Source: Microbacterium salitolerans | GTDB lineage: Bacteria > Actinomycetota > Actinomycetes > Actinomycetales > Microbacteriaceae | Reading direction: 5' to 3' | Assembly (NCBI RefSeq): GCF_019720895.1 | Contig: NZ_JAHKSH010000002.1 | Span: 124,001 to 188,000 of the forward strand | Length of the DNA stretch: 64,000 bases | Shown here: positions 41,132 through 48,964 of the stretch, one piece after another | Layout of the letters: every line of letters begins with the position of its first letter | Numbering within the stretch: the stretch's first letter is position 1 | The notes under the pieces: generated by a model | What the model was told of the DNA's origin: nothing | What the model saw: only the letters and a program-made list of their open reading frames with translations | Database searches by the model: none | Made by a program: the position numbers and the translations under genes

Positions 41132-43625
41132 TGGTCGAGGCCGAGACGGCACGGACGCGCGCAACGACTCATGGCGCGGTCAGTGGATTGGAGTCGCCGA
41201 CGACGAGAGCACTCATGAGTTGACACGGGCGGCGTTCAGGCGCACCGTCGCGTTTGACGACGTGCCGGCCACCCTGCCCATTCGAGTCTCCGCCGATGCC
41301 CGCTACGTCCTGTGGGTGAACGGGCGGGAGATCGGGCGCGGTCCGGTGCGATCGCAGCCCGCGCGCTGGACCTACGACGAGTACGACATCGCGCCTGCGC
41401 TGCGCGAGGGCGACAACGTGATCGGCGCACTCGTGACGTACTACGGCGAGGACAACGCGGTATGGCAAAGAGCCCGCGTCGAGCGAGGCCTCGGGGCAGT
41501 CGCCGCACTGGTGTTCGACGCACCTGACGAGTGGCAGGAACTCGTGACGAACGGCGAGTGGACCGCGCAGCGGATCGACGCATGGGAGCCGGTGCCCAGC
41601 GAGGGCAAGCTCGGGTCCCTGCCGATCGAGGTGATCGATCACCGTAGGATCGACGGCACGTGGACGACGAGCACCGACGCCCCCGAGTGGCCGCGGGCCC
41701 AGGTTCTGCGAGCTCGACACGCCGGCGCCTACCGACGGTCGACGCCTCCGGCGCACCCCTACGGGGCTCTGCACCCGCGTGGCATCGCGGCGCTCACGGG
41801 GGAGCGCATTGCACCCCGAGACGTTCGCGGAGCCGTGCGACCAGACTGCGGCCCTGTCGAGCTCGTCGCGGGGGCGCGGGAACTCGCCGCCTCGATGCGC
41901 TCCGCGCTCCATTGGTGCGAACTCGATGAGACGACGCGAGTACCGGATGGTGGCGCGCACGTCGTCGAGGTCGATTTCGGGCGCATCGTGGCGGGCTTCG
42001 TCGAGTTCGACCTCGAGGCGCCGGAGGGCACCGTCGTCGACCTCGCTTACCTCGAGCGCGAACTGCTGGCAGCCGGAGGTGACCAGCGCTATCTTCCGCG
42101 GGCCGGCGCAAGAGTGATCGCGGGGCAGGGACGCACAGCGTTCCGGGCGCTGGAGACGAACGGCCTCCGGTACATCGCAATGGTCATCCGGCCATCGGCC
42201 GCGGCCGACGTCCGAATGCGGAACCTGCGTGTGCGCGAGCACCTCTACCCCGTCGCGGACGAGGCCTCGTTCGCCTCGAGTGATTCCGAACTCGAACGGC
42301 TCTGGCACGCCGGGATGCGAACGGTGCAGCTCAACTCGGTCGACGCGTTCACCGACTGCCCGACCCGAGAGCAGCGTGCATGGACGGGCGATGCCGTCGT
42401 GCACATCGGAGTGCACCTCGCCACGAACTCCGACTGGCGCCTGGTGCGCCGTCATCTCGAGCTCGGAGACTCCCCACGTTCCGACGGACTGCTGCCCATG
42501 TCGGTGGCCGGCGACATCGAGTCGGACGGCGGGTTCTCGATTCCTGACTGGTCGCTGCACTGGGTGCACGCTGTGTGGATGTATGCGCGCGCGTCGGGCG
42601 ACCGCGAGTTCATCCTGCACCGGATGCCGTCGATCGCGCGCGTGCTGGCCTGGTTCGGCCAGTTTGAAGATGCCACAGGCGTGCTCGCGGACGTGCCGGA
42701 GTGGCCGTTGGTCGACTGGTCGAGCGTGTTCACCTCTGGGCGCAGCTCGATTCTGACCGGCCTGTGGGCGCGAGCACTGAGCGAGTACGGCGAGCTGAGC
42801 CGATGGGTCGGCAACTCGGGCGACGCCGCGCGCGCCGCGGTGGCTCTCGCACGTGCCGCGCGAGGGTACGAGGCATTCTGGTGCGAGGAGCGCGGGGTTT
42901 ACGTCGACCATGTCGTGGGCGGCGAGCGGCAGCCTGCGGCCTCTCAGGCGGCCAATGCGGCGGCGATCGTCAGCGGCATTGTGCCGCGGCATCGCCATGC
43001 GCGCATCGTCGGCGCGATGACGGATGAAACCCGCCTCGTCACGCGCGGCTGGAACGCGCCGTCGCCCGAGATCGGCCTCGAACAGAAAGTGCGCGACCGT
43101 GTCGAGGGCGTGCGTCGCGTCGACTGGGACGTCGACCGCGAGATCGTGCGCGCCGAGCCGTTCTTCTCCGCTGTCGTGCACGACGCGATCGCGCAGGCAG
43201 GGCACGCCGCACTGCTCCCTGATCTGCTGAGGAGATGGAGCCGCTACCTGGTCGACGGATACGACACGTTCGGCGAGTGCTGGGAGTGGGGCACTCCGAG
43301 CCACGGTTGGAGCAGTTCGCCCACTCGAGATCTCATCGTGCATGTGCTGGGCGTGCAGCCGCCGGCGCTCGACGAACGGGCATACGTCGTCGCGCCTGCG
43401 CAGACCGACATCTCGCGGATCGAGGCGACGGTGCCGACGACGGCCGGTTCGATCCGTGCCGAGGTCGTCCACGGGGTGCTGGCGATCAGCACCCCGGTGC
43501 ATGTGGTCGTGCGCGCGTGGGACGGCACGGAGCGCGAGCTGCCACCTGGGCGACACACCGTCGGCCTCGGTTCGATGAACTCGGCACCTCTGGCGGCCAG
43601 CAGTGCGACGAAGGAGACGATATGA
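41124..43625 (+). CDS. Alpha-L-rhamnosidase (GH78 family)
   Basis: An 833-residue glycoside hydrolase. N-terminal beta domains (about residues 10-390) include RVSADARYVLWVNGREIGRG. The catalytic six-hairpin domain begins near 395 with FASSDSELERLWHAGMRTVQ, and contains DCPTREQRAWTGDA (about 412-425), the GH78 acidic motif, and GDIESDGGFSIPDWSLHW. A C-terminal beta domain follows. No signal peptide is present, so it acts in the cytoplasm on imported oligosaccharides. The GTG start at 41124 (AGGA upstream) is the one in frame; the nearby ATGs at 41128-41133 are not. Confidence 0.88.
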   Translation: MHDGRGRDGTDARNDSWRGQWIGVADDESTHELTRAAFRRTVAFDDVPATLPIRVSADARYVLWVNGREIGRGPVRSQPARWTYDEYDIAPALREGDNVIGALVTYYGEDNAVWQRARVERGLGAVAALVFDAPDEWQELVTNGEWTAQRIDAWEPVPSEGKLGSLPIEVIDHRRIDGTWTTSTDAPEWPRAQVLRARHAGAYRRSTPPAHPYGALHPRGIAALTGERIAPRDVRGAVRPDCGPVELVAGARELAASMRSALHWCELDETTRVPDGGAHVVEVDFGRIVAGFVEFDLEAPEGTVVDLAYLERELLAAGGDQRYLPRAGARVIAGQGRTAFRALETNGLRYIAMVIRPSAAADVRMRNLRVREHLYPVADEASFASSDSELERLWHAGMRTVQLNSVDAFTDCPTREQRAWTGDAVVHIGVHLATNSDWRLVRRHLELGDSPRSDGLLPMSVAGDIESDGGFSIPDWSLHWVHAVWMYARASGDREFILHRMPSIARVLAWFGQFEDATGVLADVPEWPLVDWSSVFTSGRSSILTGLWARALSEYGELSRWVGNSGDAARAAVALARAARGYEAFWCEERGVYVDHVVGGERQPAASQAANAAAIVSGIVPRHRHARIVGAMTDETRLVTRGWNAPSPEIGLEQKVRDRVEGVRRVDWDVDREIVRAEPFFSAVVHDAIAQAGHAALLPDLLRRWSRYLVDGYDTFGECWEWGTPSHGWSSSPTRDLIVHVLGVQPPALDERAYVVAPAQTDISRIEATVPTTAGSIRAEVVHGVLAISTPVHVVVRAWDGTERELPPGRHTVGLGSMNSAPLAASSATKETI

Positions 43626-45292
43626 ACCACGAGCAGAAGCAGCCGGGCGGTCGCCCGAACGTCCTGGTGATCCTCACGGACGAGTGGCGGGCGCACAACA
43701 CCGGCTACGCGGGCGACCCGCACGTCCGCACCCCGAACATCGATCGTCTGGCCGCGGAAGCCGTCGACTTTACGCAGGCCGTGTCCGGCGAGCCGATCTG
43801 CTGCCCTGCGCGCGCCAGCTTCGTCACGGGGCAGTACCCGACCGAGCACGGCGTCTACATCAACGATGTGCCGCTGGAGCCCGAGGGCACCACGGTGGCC
43901 GAGGCCTTCGCGCAGCACGGGTACCGCACCGGATACATCGGCAAGTGGCACCTCCACGGAAGCCCCGACGGGCGCTTCGAGCGCCGGAACGAGTACATTC
44001 CGCCCGAGGCGCGTCTTGGGTTCGAGCACTGGGCCGTTCTGGAATGCACTCATGACTACAACGACTCGGCGTACTATCTCGGCGATGACCCGATCAGACG
44101 CCGCTGGGAGGGGTACGACGCCTTCGACCAGACCGATGCGGCGCTGGACTTCATGGGCTCAGAGGGAGAAGACCCGTTCTTCCTGATGCTCTCTTACGGG
44201 CCCCCGCACTTTCCACTGCAGACGGCGCCGGAACGGTTCCGTCAGATGTACGCGGAGGAGCGGATCGCGCTGCCGGACAACGTTCCGACGTGGGCCGCGG
44301 AGCGAGCGACGGAGGACCTGCGCGGCTACTACGCCCATATCGCCGCGCTCGATGAGTGCGTCGGACGTCTGCTCGAGGGCGTCGACGCCTCGAACACCGT
44401 CATCGCCTTCACATCTGACCACGGAGACATGCTCTGGTCGCAGGGAATCGAGCACAAGCTGAACCCCTGGGAGGAAGCGGTCCGCGTGCCGCTGCTCGTG
44501 AAGGCTCCCGGCCGCGCAGCCGAGAGAACCGACCAGCTGTTCAACAGCCCCGATCTGATGCCGACGCTTCTCGGCTTCGCAGGGCTACCTGTGCCGGAAT
44601 CTGTCTCCGGGCTGGATATGTCTCGACGTGAGACCAGTCCAGCGACAGCTTTCCTGAGCGCTCCTGTGGCGTACTCGAGCATGCGCCGCTACGGGCTCGA
44701 CGAGTACCGCGGAGTGCGCGATGCGCGCTACACCTACGTGCGAACGCGCCGAGGGCCGTGGCTGCTCTACGACAACCGGGCCGATCCGGCCCAGCTGCAC
44801 AACCGCTGCGACGATCCCGCCCTGGCTGAGGAGCAGACGCGTCTCGACGCTGAACTCAACGCGTGGCTCGAGAAGCTCGGCGATGAGTTCGCCCCCGGGG
44901 ACGAGTACCTCCGCAGGGACGGGCTCGAGCACTACTTTGAGGTCAACGAACCCGTCGGTGCCAGCGGCACCGACGGGTGGACGTCTCCCGATCCGCGCGG
45001 TCGGCGCTACGGAGTCGACACGCAAATCGCCGCGATCCTCGCGAACCCTGCCGCATGCGCGGTCGTAGAGGAGCTCGCACCGGCCCTGCTCGCGTCGGAC
45101 GACGCCCTGTTCCCGCGGCGATCGCTGCGACTGCTGGCCATGGCCGACCCCGAGCGGCTACCCACCGCGCTCCTCGGTCGCCTTGACGCACGGCTCGCCC
45201 GACTGGGCGAGCGGAGCACCGCAGAAGGCGAGGGGGCGGCCCTCCCGGCCTGGCCGGCGCCCGTACGATTGACGCCCGCGCACACCGTGTGA
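43622..45292 (+). CDS. Type I (formylglycine) sulfatase
   Basis: A 556-residue sulfatase of the alkaline-phosphatase superfamily. NVLVILTDEWRAHNTGYAGD (about residues 13-32) holds metal ligands; the formylglycine motif CCPARASFVTGQYPTEHG (CxPxR, Cys about 60) is intact. GYIGKWHLHG (about 104-113), a HFPLQ element, and FTSDHGDMLWSQGIEHK (about 262-278) complete the active site. There is no signal peptide, so it should act in the cytoplasm. It overlaps the rhamnosidase stop by ATGA. The C-terminal 100 residues (after about 455) are an extra region I do not recognise. It would remove sulfate from a rhamnose-containing substrate; this link is inferred from the operon. Confidence 0.9.
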   Translation: MNHEQKQPGGRPNVLVILTDEWRAHNTGYAGDPHVRTPNIDRLAAEAVDFTQAVSGEPICCPARASFVTGQYPTEHGVYINDVPLEPEGTTVAEAFAQHGYRTGYIGKWHLHGSPDGRFERRNEYIPPEARLGFEHWAVLECTHDYNDSAYYLGDDPIRRRWEGYDAFDQTDAALDFMGSEGEDPFFLMLSYGPPHFPLQTAPERFRQMYAEERIALPDNVPTWAAERATEDLRGYYAHIAALDECVGRLLEGVDASNTVIAFTSDHGDMLWSQGIEHKLNPWEEAVRVPLLVKAPGRAAERTDQLFNSPDLMPTLLGFAGLPVPESVSGLDMSRRETSPATAFLSAPVAYSSMRRYGLDEYRGVRDARYTYVRTRRGPWLLYDNRADPAQLHNRCDDPALAEEQTRLDAELNAWLEKLGDEFAPGDEYLRRDGLEHYFEVNEPVGASGTDGWTSPDPRGRRYGVDTQIAAILANPAACAVVEELAPALLASDDALFPRRSLRLLAMADPERLPTALLGRLDARLARLGERSTAEGEGAALPAWPAPVRLTPAHTV

Positions 45293-45296
45293 ACTT

Positions 45297-45312
45297 CGCG
45301 GGCCGTCCCGCG
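45297..45312 (+). terminator. GC hairpin after the sulfatase gene
   Basis: CGCGGG-CCGT-CCCGCG begins 4 nt after the sulfatase stop. It lacks a T tract. It is the only candidate terminator for the importer/rhamnosidase/sulfatase operon. Confidence 0.5.
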
Positions 45313-45562
45313 CAGGAAACAGTGGCCATAGACATCGCCCCGCAGTCGGAGGCCGTGACGCGTCTCAGCGAAGAGCGGGACAATTGCCAGGGATCCAGGA
45401 TCGCGCTTTTTCCTGATCAATCCGGCCACGAGTGGAACAGCAGTACCTTGGTGGCTCTGACGGCGATCAACAGCGAAGCGAGAATCTCGTCGCGGAATTG
45501 AACGATCTCCATGGCAGTAGCGGCGGTTGGCGGGCGGACCATGTCATCTCCATCCGAGATGA

Positions 45563-45668
45563 GTCCCGCCCGACGAGTTCGAAGTCGCGTTCTACGCCGA
45601 CCTCGAAACACCGGATCCCATCCGGTGCTGGCACCCGCATAGGAGCGGCAGAGAACCAGGGACGGTTC
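45563..45668 (+). mobile_element. Right-end remnant of a related IS3 element
   Basis: This stretch matches the last 105 bases of the IS at 33.5-34.8 kb with scattered changes. It has the end of orfB (CCGACGAGTTCGA, then GGTGCTGGCACCCGCATAGG) and the terminal-repeat region (GAACCAGGGACGGTTC). The orfB end is frameshifted. It is in the same orientation as the intact copy, on the far side of the sugar operon. Confidence 0.85.
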
Positions 45669-46142
45669 TTCCTGACCCGTTGTGGGCCTCCTTCTTGATG
45701 CGAGCGGCCGAGAACACTTCGGATGCGTTCTCCGGGAAGCCGCATGACGTCAACAAGGGGAGTGGGGGAGCCGCCCGGAGGAGCGTTCGGGTCGCTCGAC
45801 CTCGGGACGACTCCGGTCTATGCAAGAACTGGCACGACACGTACATCGACGGCGAGGCTCCACCGCTCGAGGAGCAGCAGGCCCCAGGCGGCTGCATGGA
45901 AGTAGTCGTCGAATCGGCATTCGTTGGTGTACCAGCCATCGTCCTGCACGGTGGTGACTCGATGCGGTAGCGGTCGTGCTCCATCAGGAGCGACGCTGCC
46001 GCCGGAGGGACTGAGAGCGTCTCGCCATCGTGGCTTGCGTCGCCGAAGAGGAGAGACGTCCTCCTTGCGGGAGGTTGCCAGATCCACCAGAGTCAGGTGG
46101 CTCGGGTGTTGAAGGGCAGTCTACGGGGATGCCTTATTCGTT
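45669..46142. other. Degenerate island sequence with no clear gene
   Basis: Open frames exist on both strands but none is convincing. The most coding-like is a minus-strand stretch at about 45818-45960 (VTTVQDDGWYTNECRFDDYF, then HAAAWGLLLLERW), probably part of a lost gene. The stretch 45313-45562 before the IS remnant likewise holds nothing I can support. Confidence 0.4.
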
Positions 46143-46189
46143 CCCCAGCCGATCAATCGCGCTGGGGAGACCTGCCCGAGATGGGCAGG
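46143..46189. repeat. Two tandem hairpins
   Basis: CCCCAGC/GCTGGGG (46143-46167) encloses a smaller CGAT/ATCG. Three bases later CCTGCCC-GAGAT-GGGCAGG (46171-46189) forms a second perfect 7-bp stem. They could be IS or recombinase site relics, or a structured RNA. Confidence 0.55.
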
Positions 46190-46314
46190 CCAAACACTCT
46201 TGGCTGGTTGAAGGTGGACAGCGCCCTCAACCGCTCTGGAATGAACAACGGAGGGCCCAGGTGGTTGACCGTATGGTTGGGATGTTGTGTGTTCTACGTA
46301 GCGCACACGAGAGG

Positions 46315-46495
46315 TCATGATGCTTGAGCCGTGCGGATCTCGACGCCCGCCTGCCGCAGCTTCCTGCTGACGGCCTCGCAGTGGACACCGAAACGGTGCG
46401 CGAGCGTTCGCATCGAGTCCCCGCCCGGTATTACTCGACGAGCCGTCGGATCTGCTCGTCGCTGAGCTTCAGTCGCCGTCCCGGGGTCGAGTAGA
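46315..46495 (-). pseudogene. Serine-recombinase-like C-terminal HTH remnant
   Basis: The minus strand reads GRRLKLSDEQIRRLVE, then a TAA stop, YRAG, a frame change, and SMRTLAHRFGVHCEAVSRKL followed by RQAGVEIRTAQAS. This is the layout of the DNA-binding tail of invertase/resolvase-type recombinases or related transposases. The stop plus frameshift show it is dead. It lies just inside the right end of the island. Confidence 0.6.
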
Positions 46496-46608
46496 TTCCC
46501 TCTTCCGGGCTGCACTCTCGCTTAGTCTCTGGCATTGTCTCGCCAGATCGATCAGACGAAAGACCTGGTCAAAAGCCTGTTTAGGGTAGAAGTAGTTTCC
46601 TAGGATGA

Positions 46609-46631
46609 CCACGACCGCAACGCACCTGTGA
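46609..46631 (+). repeat. attR: 23-bp direct repeat
   Basis: Identical to 30973-30995. Removing the island by recombination between the two copies would place ssrA directly before the hairpin at 46636-46675. Confidence 0.9.
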
Positions 46632-46635
46632 ACAA

Positions 46636-46675
46636 CCCCCGCGTCCCCTGCTCTCCGCAGGGGACGCGGGGGTTT
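46636..46675 (+). terminator. Presumed original ssrA terminator
   Basis: A perfect 16-bp stem (CCCCCGCGTCCCCTGC and its complement) with loop TCTCC, followed by TTTCT. It now lies 15.6 kb from ssrA, just after attR. Confidence 0.88.
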
Positions 46676-46817
46676 CTCCGTGTCGGAGAATCGTCCGCTG
46701 TCGGCGAGGCTGGGCGCGTTCTGGTGGATTCTCGCATTCCGCATCGTCGCCCTTGCGGGAAAGCAGGTGTCTTGGCATGCTCAGGGTGTACCTGTAGATC
46801 GATCGAAGGAGGACTGT

Positions 46818-47000
46818 ATGGGACTTGATGACAAGCTCTCCGCCGCGGCCGACAAGGCCAAGGGCTCCGCCAAGGAGGCTTACGGCAAGGCCACCGACGA
46901 CGACAGCATGGTCGCCGAGGGCAAGGTCGACCGGGCCAAGGGCGAAGCAAAGGAAAAGGTCGAGGACGTCAAGGACAAGGCAAAGGACAAACTCGACTGA
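46818..47000 (+). CDS. CsbD family stress protein
   Basis: A 60-residue, highly charged, Lys/Ala/Asp-rich helical protein with the CsbD pattern (ADKAKGSAKEAYGKATDD, KVDRAKGEAKEKVEDVKDKA). CsbD proteins are abundant general-stress proteins of unknown mechanism. AAGGAGGA 6 nt before the ATG is a very strong ribosome site, fitting high expression. A terminator follows directly. Confidence 0.9.
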   Translation: MGLDDKLSAAADKAKGSAKEAYGKATDDDSMVAEGKVDRAKGEAKEKVEDVKDKAKDKLD

Positions 47001-47018
47001 CGACGATTTCTTGTCCAG

Positions 47019-47051
47019 GCGGCCCTCGCACTCCGGTGCGGGGGCCGCTTT
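47019..47051 (+). terminator. Terminator of the csbD-like gene
   Basis: GCGGCCCTCGCAC and GTGCGGGGGCCGC form a 13-bp stem (one G-T pair) with loop TCCG, followed by TTTCG. Confidence 0.85.
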
Positions 47052-47150
47052 CGTGTCCGCGCGGTGTGCGCCGACCGGCAGCGCGCGGCTCTAGTTCTTC
47101 TTGGTGCGTGATCGGTGACAATCGACCGCTGACGCGCTACTTTGAGCGGC

Positions 47151-47582
47151 ATGAGCGCACTGAATCTGACGACCAGCGTCGGCCCCGTCGCTGGCTACGG
47201 TGACATGGGCGGCACCGGCTTCTTCTCGGACATCGCCGCTTCGATGGGAGTCGGCGGCGGCATCCTGGGTCTCATCCTCTACGTCCTCGTAGCCATCGGA
47301 TTGTGGAAGACGTTCGACAAGGCCGGCGTGCCCGGCGTGCTCGGCATCATCCCGATCCTCAACATGATCTTCCTCCTCAAGGTCGCGCGCATGAACATGT
47401 GGCTCGCGCTGCTCTATCTCGTGCCGATCGCGAACATCGTGCTGATGATCATCGTCGCGATCAAAGTGGGGGCGAACTTCGGCAAGGGCGGAGGATTCTC
47501 GTTCTTCCTGCTCTGGCTGCTCGCACCGATCGGCTACCTCATCCTCGGGTTCGGCGGCGACCGCTACGTCCCGCAGCGCTGA
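47151..47582 (+). CDS. DUF5684 membrane protein
   Basis: A 143-residue membrane protein with four hydrophobic helices and the motif GLWKTFDKAGVPGVLGIIPI (about residues 50-69), then NMIFLLKVARMN and PIANIVLMIIVAIKVGANFG, typical of the DUF5684 (signal-peptidase-I-like annotated) family. Function unknown. ATG at 47151. It is convergent with the GntR gene across a shared terminator. Confidence 0.82.
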   Translation: MSALNLTTSVGPVAGYGDMGGTGFFSDIAASMGVGGGILGLILYVLVAIGLWKTFDKAGVPGVLGIIPILNMIFLLKVARMNMWLALLYLVPIANIVLMIIVAIKVGANFGKGGGFSFFLLWLLAPIGYLILGFGGDRYVPQR

Positions 47583-47594
47583 GGAAGCCGACGA

Positions 47595-47633
47595 AGAGGG
47601 TCGCCGCGACCAGTGATGCCGCGGCGGCCCTCT
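47595..47633. terminator. Bidirectional terminator
   Basis: AGAGGGTCGCCGCG pairs with CGCGGCGGCCCTCT (one G-T pair) around 11 nt. It sits between two convergent genes and has pyrimidine-rich flanks on both sides. Confidence 0.8.
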
Positions 47634-47642
47634 TCTGTCGTG

Positions 47643-48263
47643 TCAGATGCCGAACTGCTCGCGCATGAGTCGCTCGGCGCGAGGCGCGTCTCCGGCGACG
47701 ACCGCCTCGCGCAGCTGCCGGTAGTTCTCGACGAGGACGGCGGGGTCGCTCAGCGGCAGCTCGATGCCCTGGAGATTGCGGGAGATCGCCAGGACGGCGT
47801 CGCGAGAGATGGTCTCCATGAACGCGTTTCCGGCGATCTCGGCGAGCAGTCGGTGCAGTGCGCGCCGCTCCTCGACCGCACGGCCGTCCGCCTCGAGCCT
47901 CGATGTGATGTCGTCGATCGCCTCGTTGAACGCACGACGCTGGTCGTCGTCCATGCGCTGCGTCGCCATGTGGAGCGTTGACGCGGCGTAGTACCCGGCG
48001 TATTGGAGACTGTCTTCCGAGAGCTCGGGAGTCACGGTGGTGACGCGCGTATACCGGCTCGGGGACATCTCGACGAGGCCGACGCGCTCGAGGCGCTGCA
48101 GCGCCTCGCGAACGGGCATCCGCGACACGCCCATCGAACGCGCGAGCTCCGCGTCGCGTAGGCGTTCGCCCGGAGCGAGGGTGCCAGTGATGATCGCATC
48201 GGAGATGCGGCTGAAGACGGCGTCGGCGAGACGAACGGTGGTCGAAGCGACGGGTTGCAGCAT
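47643..48263 (-). CDS. GntR family regulator (FadR/FCD subfamily)
   Basis: A 206-residue regulator. The winged helix covers about residues 8-75 (ISDAIITGTLAPGERLRDAE, then SMGVSRMPVREALQRLERVG). The C-terminal FCD helical domain (RRALHRLLAEIAGNAFMETI, with metal-ligand-type His) binds an organic acid. Targets are unknown; it has no obviously linked catabolic gene. Confidence 0.9.
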   Translation of the reverse strand: MLQPVASTTVRLADAVFSRISDAIITGTLAPGERLRDAELARSMGVSRMPVREALQRLERVGLVEMSPSRYTRVTTVTPELSEDSLQYAGYYAASTLHMATQRMDDDQRRAFNEAIDDITSRLEADGRAVEERRALHRLLAEIAGNAFMETISRDAVLAISRNLQGIELPLSDPAVLVENYRQLREAVVAGDAPRAERLMREQFGI

Positions 48264-48436
48264 GGGAGCGCCCTCCTGCTCGCGCCCGCACGGCGCGGAG
48301 AATCGAAAATGGCACCTGCCCAGCGCAGGTGGCCGCTTTCCGATGCTAGGCGTGATTTCGGTGCCACGACGTGCTGGCGGCGGGAATTCCGGAAGACCCC
48401 CTGCCGAGCGGCGAGGTCGCCTGCGTCAGAATCTCG

Positions 48437-48964
48437 TCAGCCGCGCGGGATGATGAGGCGGAGGCCGGACTTCGTATCGGCGAGTGTGATCCATCCCTCT
48501 CCGAATTGATACGTCATGCCGTATCCATCGTCTCCGACGTACGGGGCGAACTCGGGGTTCTCCGTGAGGTAGATGGCATCGCCCTCTTCTTCGCGGATCC
48601 ACCCGTTGTCTTCGAGGTACTGCTGCATCTCGGACGAGGTCTCGTCGTCGACCGGCACCCAGCCGTACATCTGCGCGACCTCGCTGCCGGTGGTCGCATC
48701 GCCCCAGATGCATTGGATCCCATCGGTCAGCTCGTGCTCGCCGATGCGGAAGGGCTCCTCGCGAGCGGACCAGCCCATGCCGAGGAGCTCCTCGGCGAAT
48801 GAGGTCGAGACGATCGTCTCGCACGTGATGGCGACCGGTTCGGACGGCGCCGTCGACGATGAGCCCGCAGGGTCTCCCGCGGTGGTCGTGCCATCGCAGC
48901 CCGTGAGAATGGCGAGAGCGACGATTCCCGTACCGAGCGTCAGCAGGGTACGCACCCGCGTCAC
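48437..48964 (-). CDS. Putative lipoprotein
   Basis: A 175-residue lipoprotein. The signal sequence ends LAILTGCDG (lipobox Cys about residue 23), then a Ser/Thr/Pro-rich linker. The domain carries two further cysteines (ITCETIVS, IQCIWGD), probably disulfide-bonded. I do not recognise the family. Its start overlaps the hisN-like stop by ATGA, so the two are co-translated. Confidence 0.8.
   Translation of the reverse strand: MTRVRTLLTLGTGIVALAILTGCDGTTTAGDPAGSSSTAPSEPVAITCETIVSTSFAEELLGMGWSAREEPFRIGEHELTDGIQCIWGDATTGSEVAQMYGWVPVDDETSSEMQQYLEDNGWIREEEGDAIYLTENPEFAPYVGDDGYGMTYQFGEGWITLADTKSGLRLIIPRG

Larger units (their letters stand above)
30973..46631. mobile_element. ssrA-integrated genomic island (decayed prophage carrying a rhamnoside/sulfate operon)
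   Basis: A 15.66-kb segment bounded by 23-bp direct repeats, the left one overlapping the last three bases of ssrA. An integrase remnant lies next to the left repeat, the normal position for such elements. Contents in order: integrase remnant, phage lysis remnants, an unknown gene pair, an IS3-family element, the LacI/ABC/GH78/sulfatase operon, an IS remnant, degenerate sequence and a recombinase HTH remnant. Beyond the right repeat, ssrA's presumed original terminator and chromosomal genes resume. The integrase is broken, so self-mobility is unlikely now. Confidence 0.85.

Noticed and set aside
41169-43556. 795-residue frame antisense to the rhamnosidase
   Set aside because: No recognisable domain or ribosome site; mirror frame of a strongly biased gene.
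45289-45501. 70-residue plus-strand frame after the sulfatase
   Set aside because: No ribosome site, no motif, and it crosses the GC hairpin that follows the operon.
46469-46744. 91-residue minus-strand frame across attR
   Set aside because: It spans the att repeat and terminator hairpin, which explain the sequence; no coding character.
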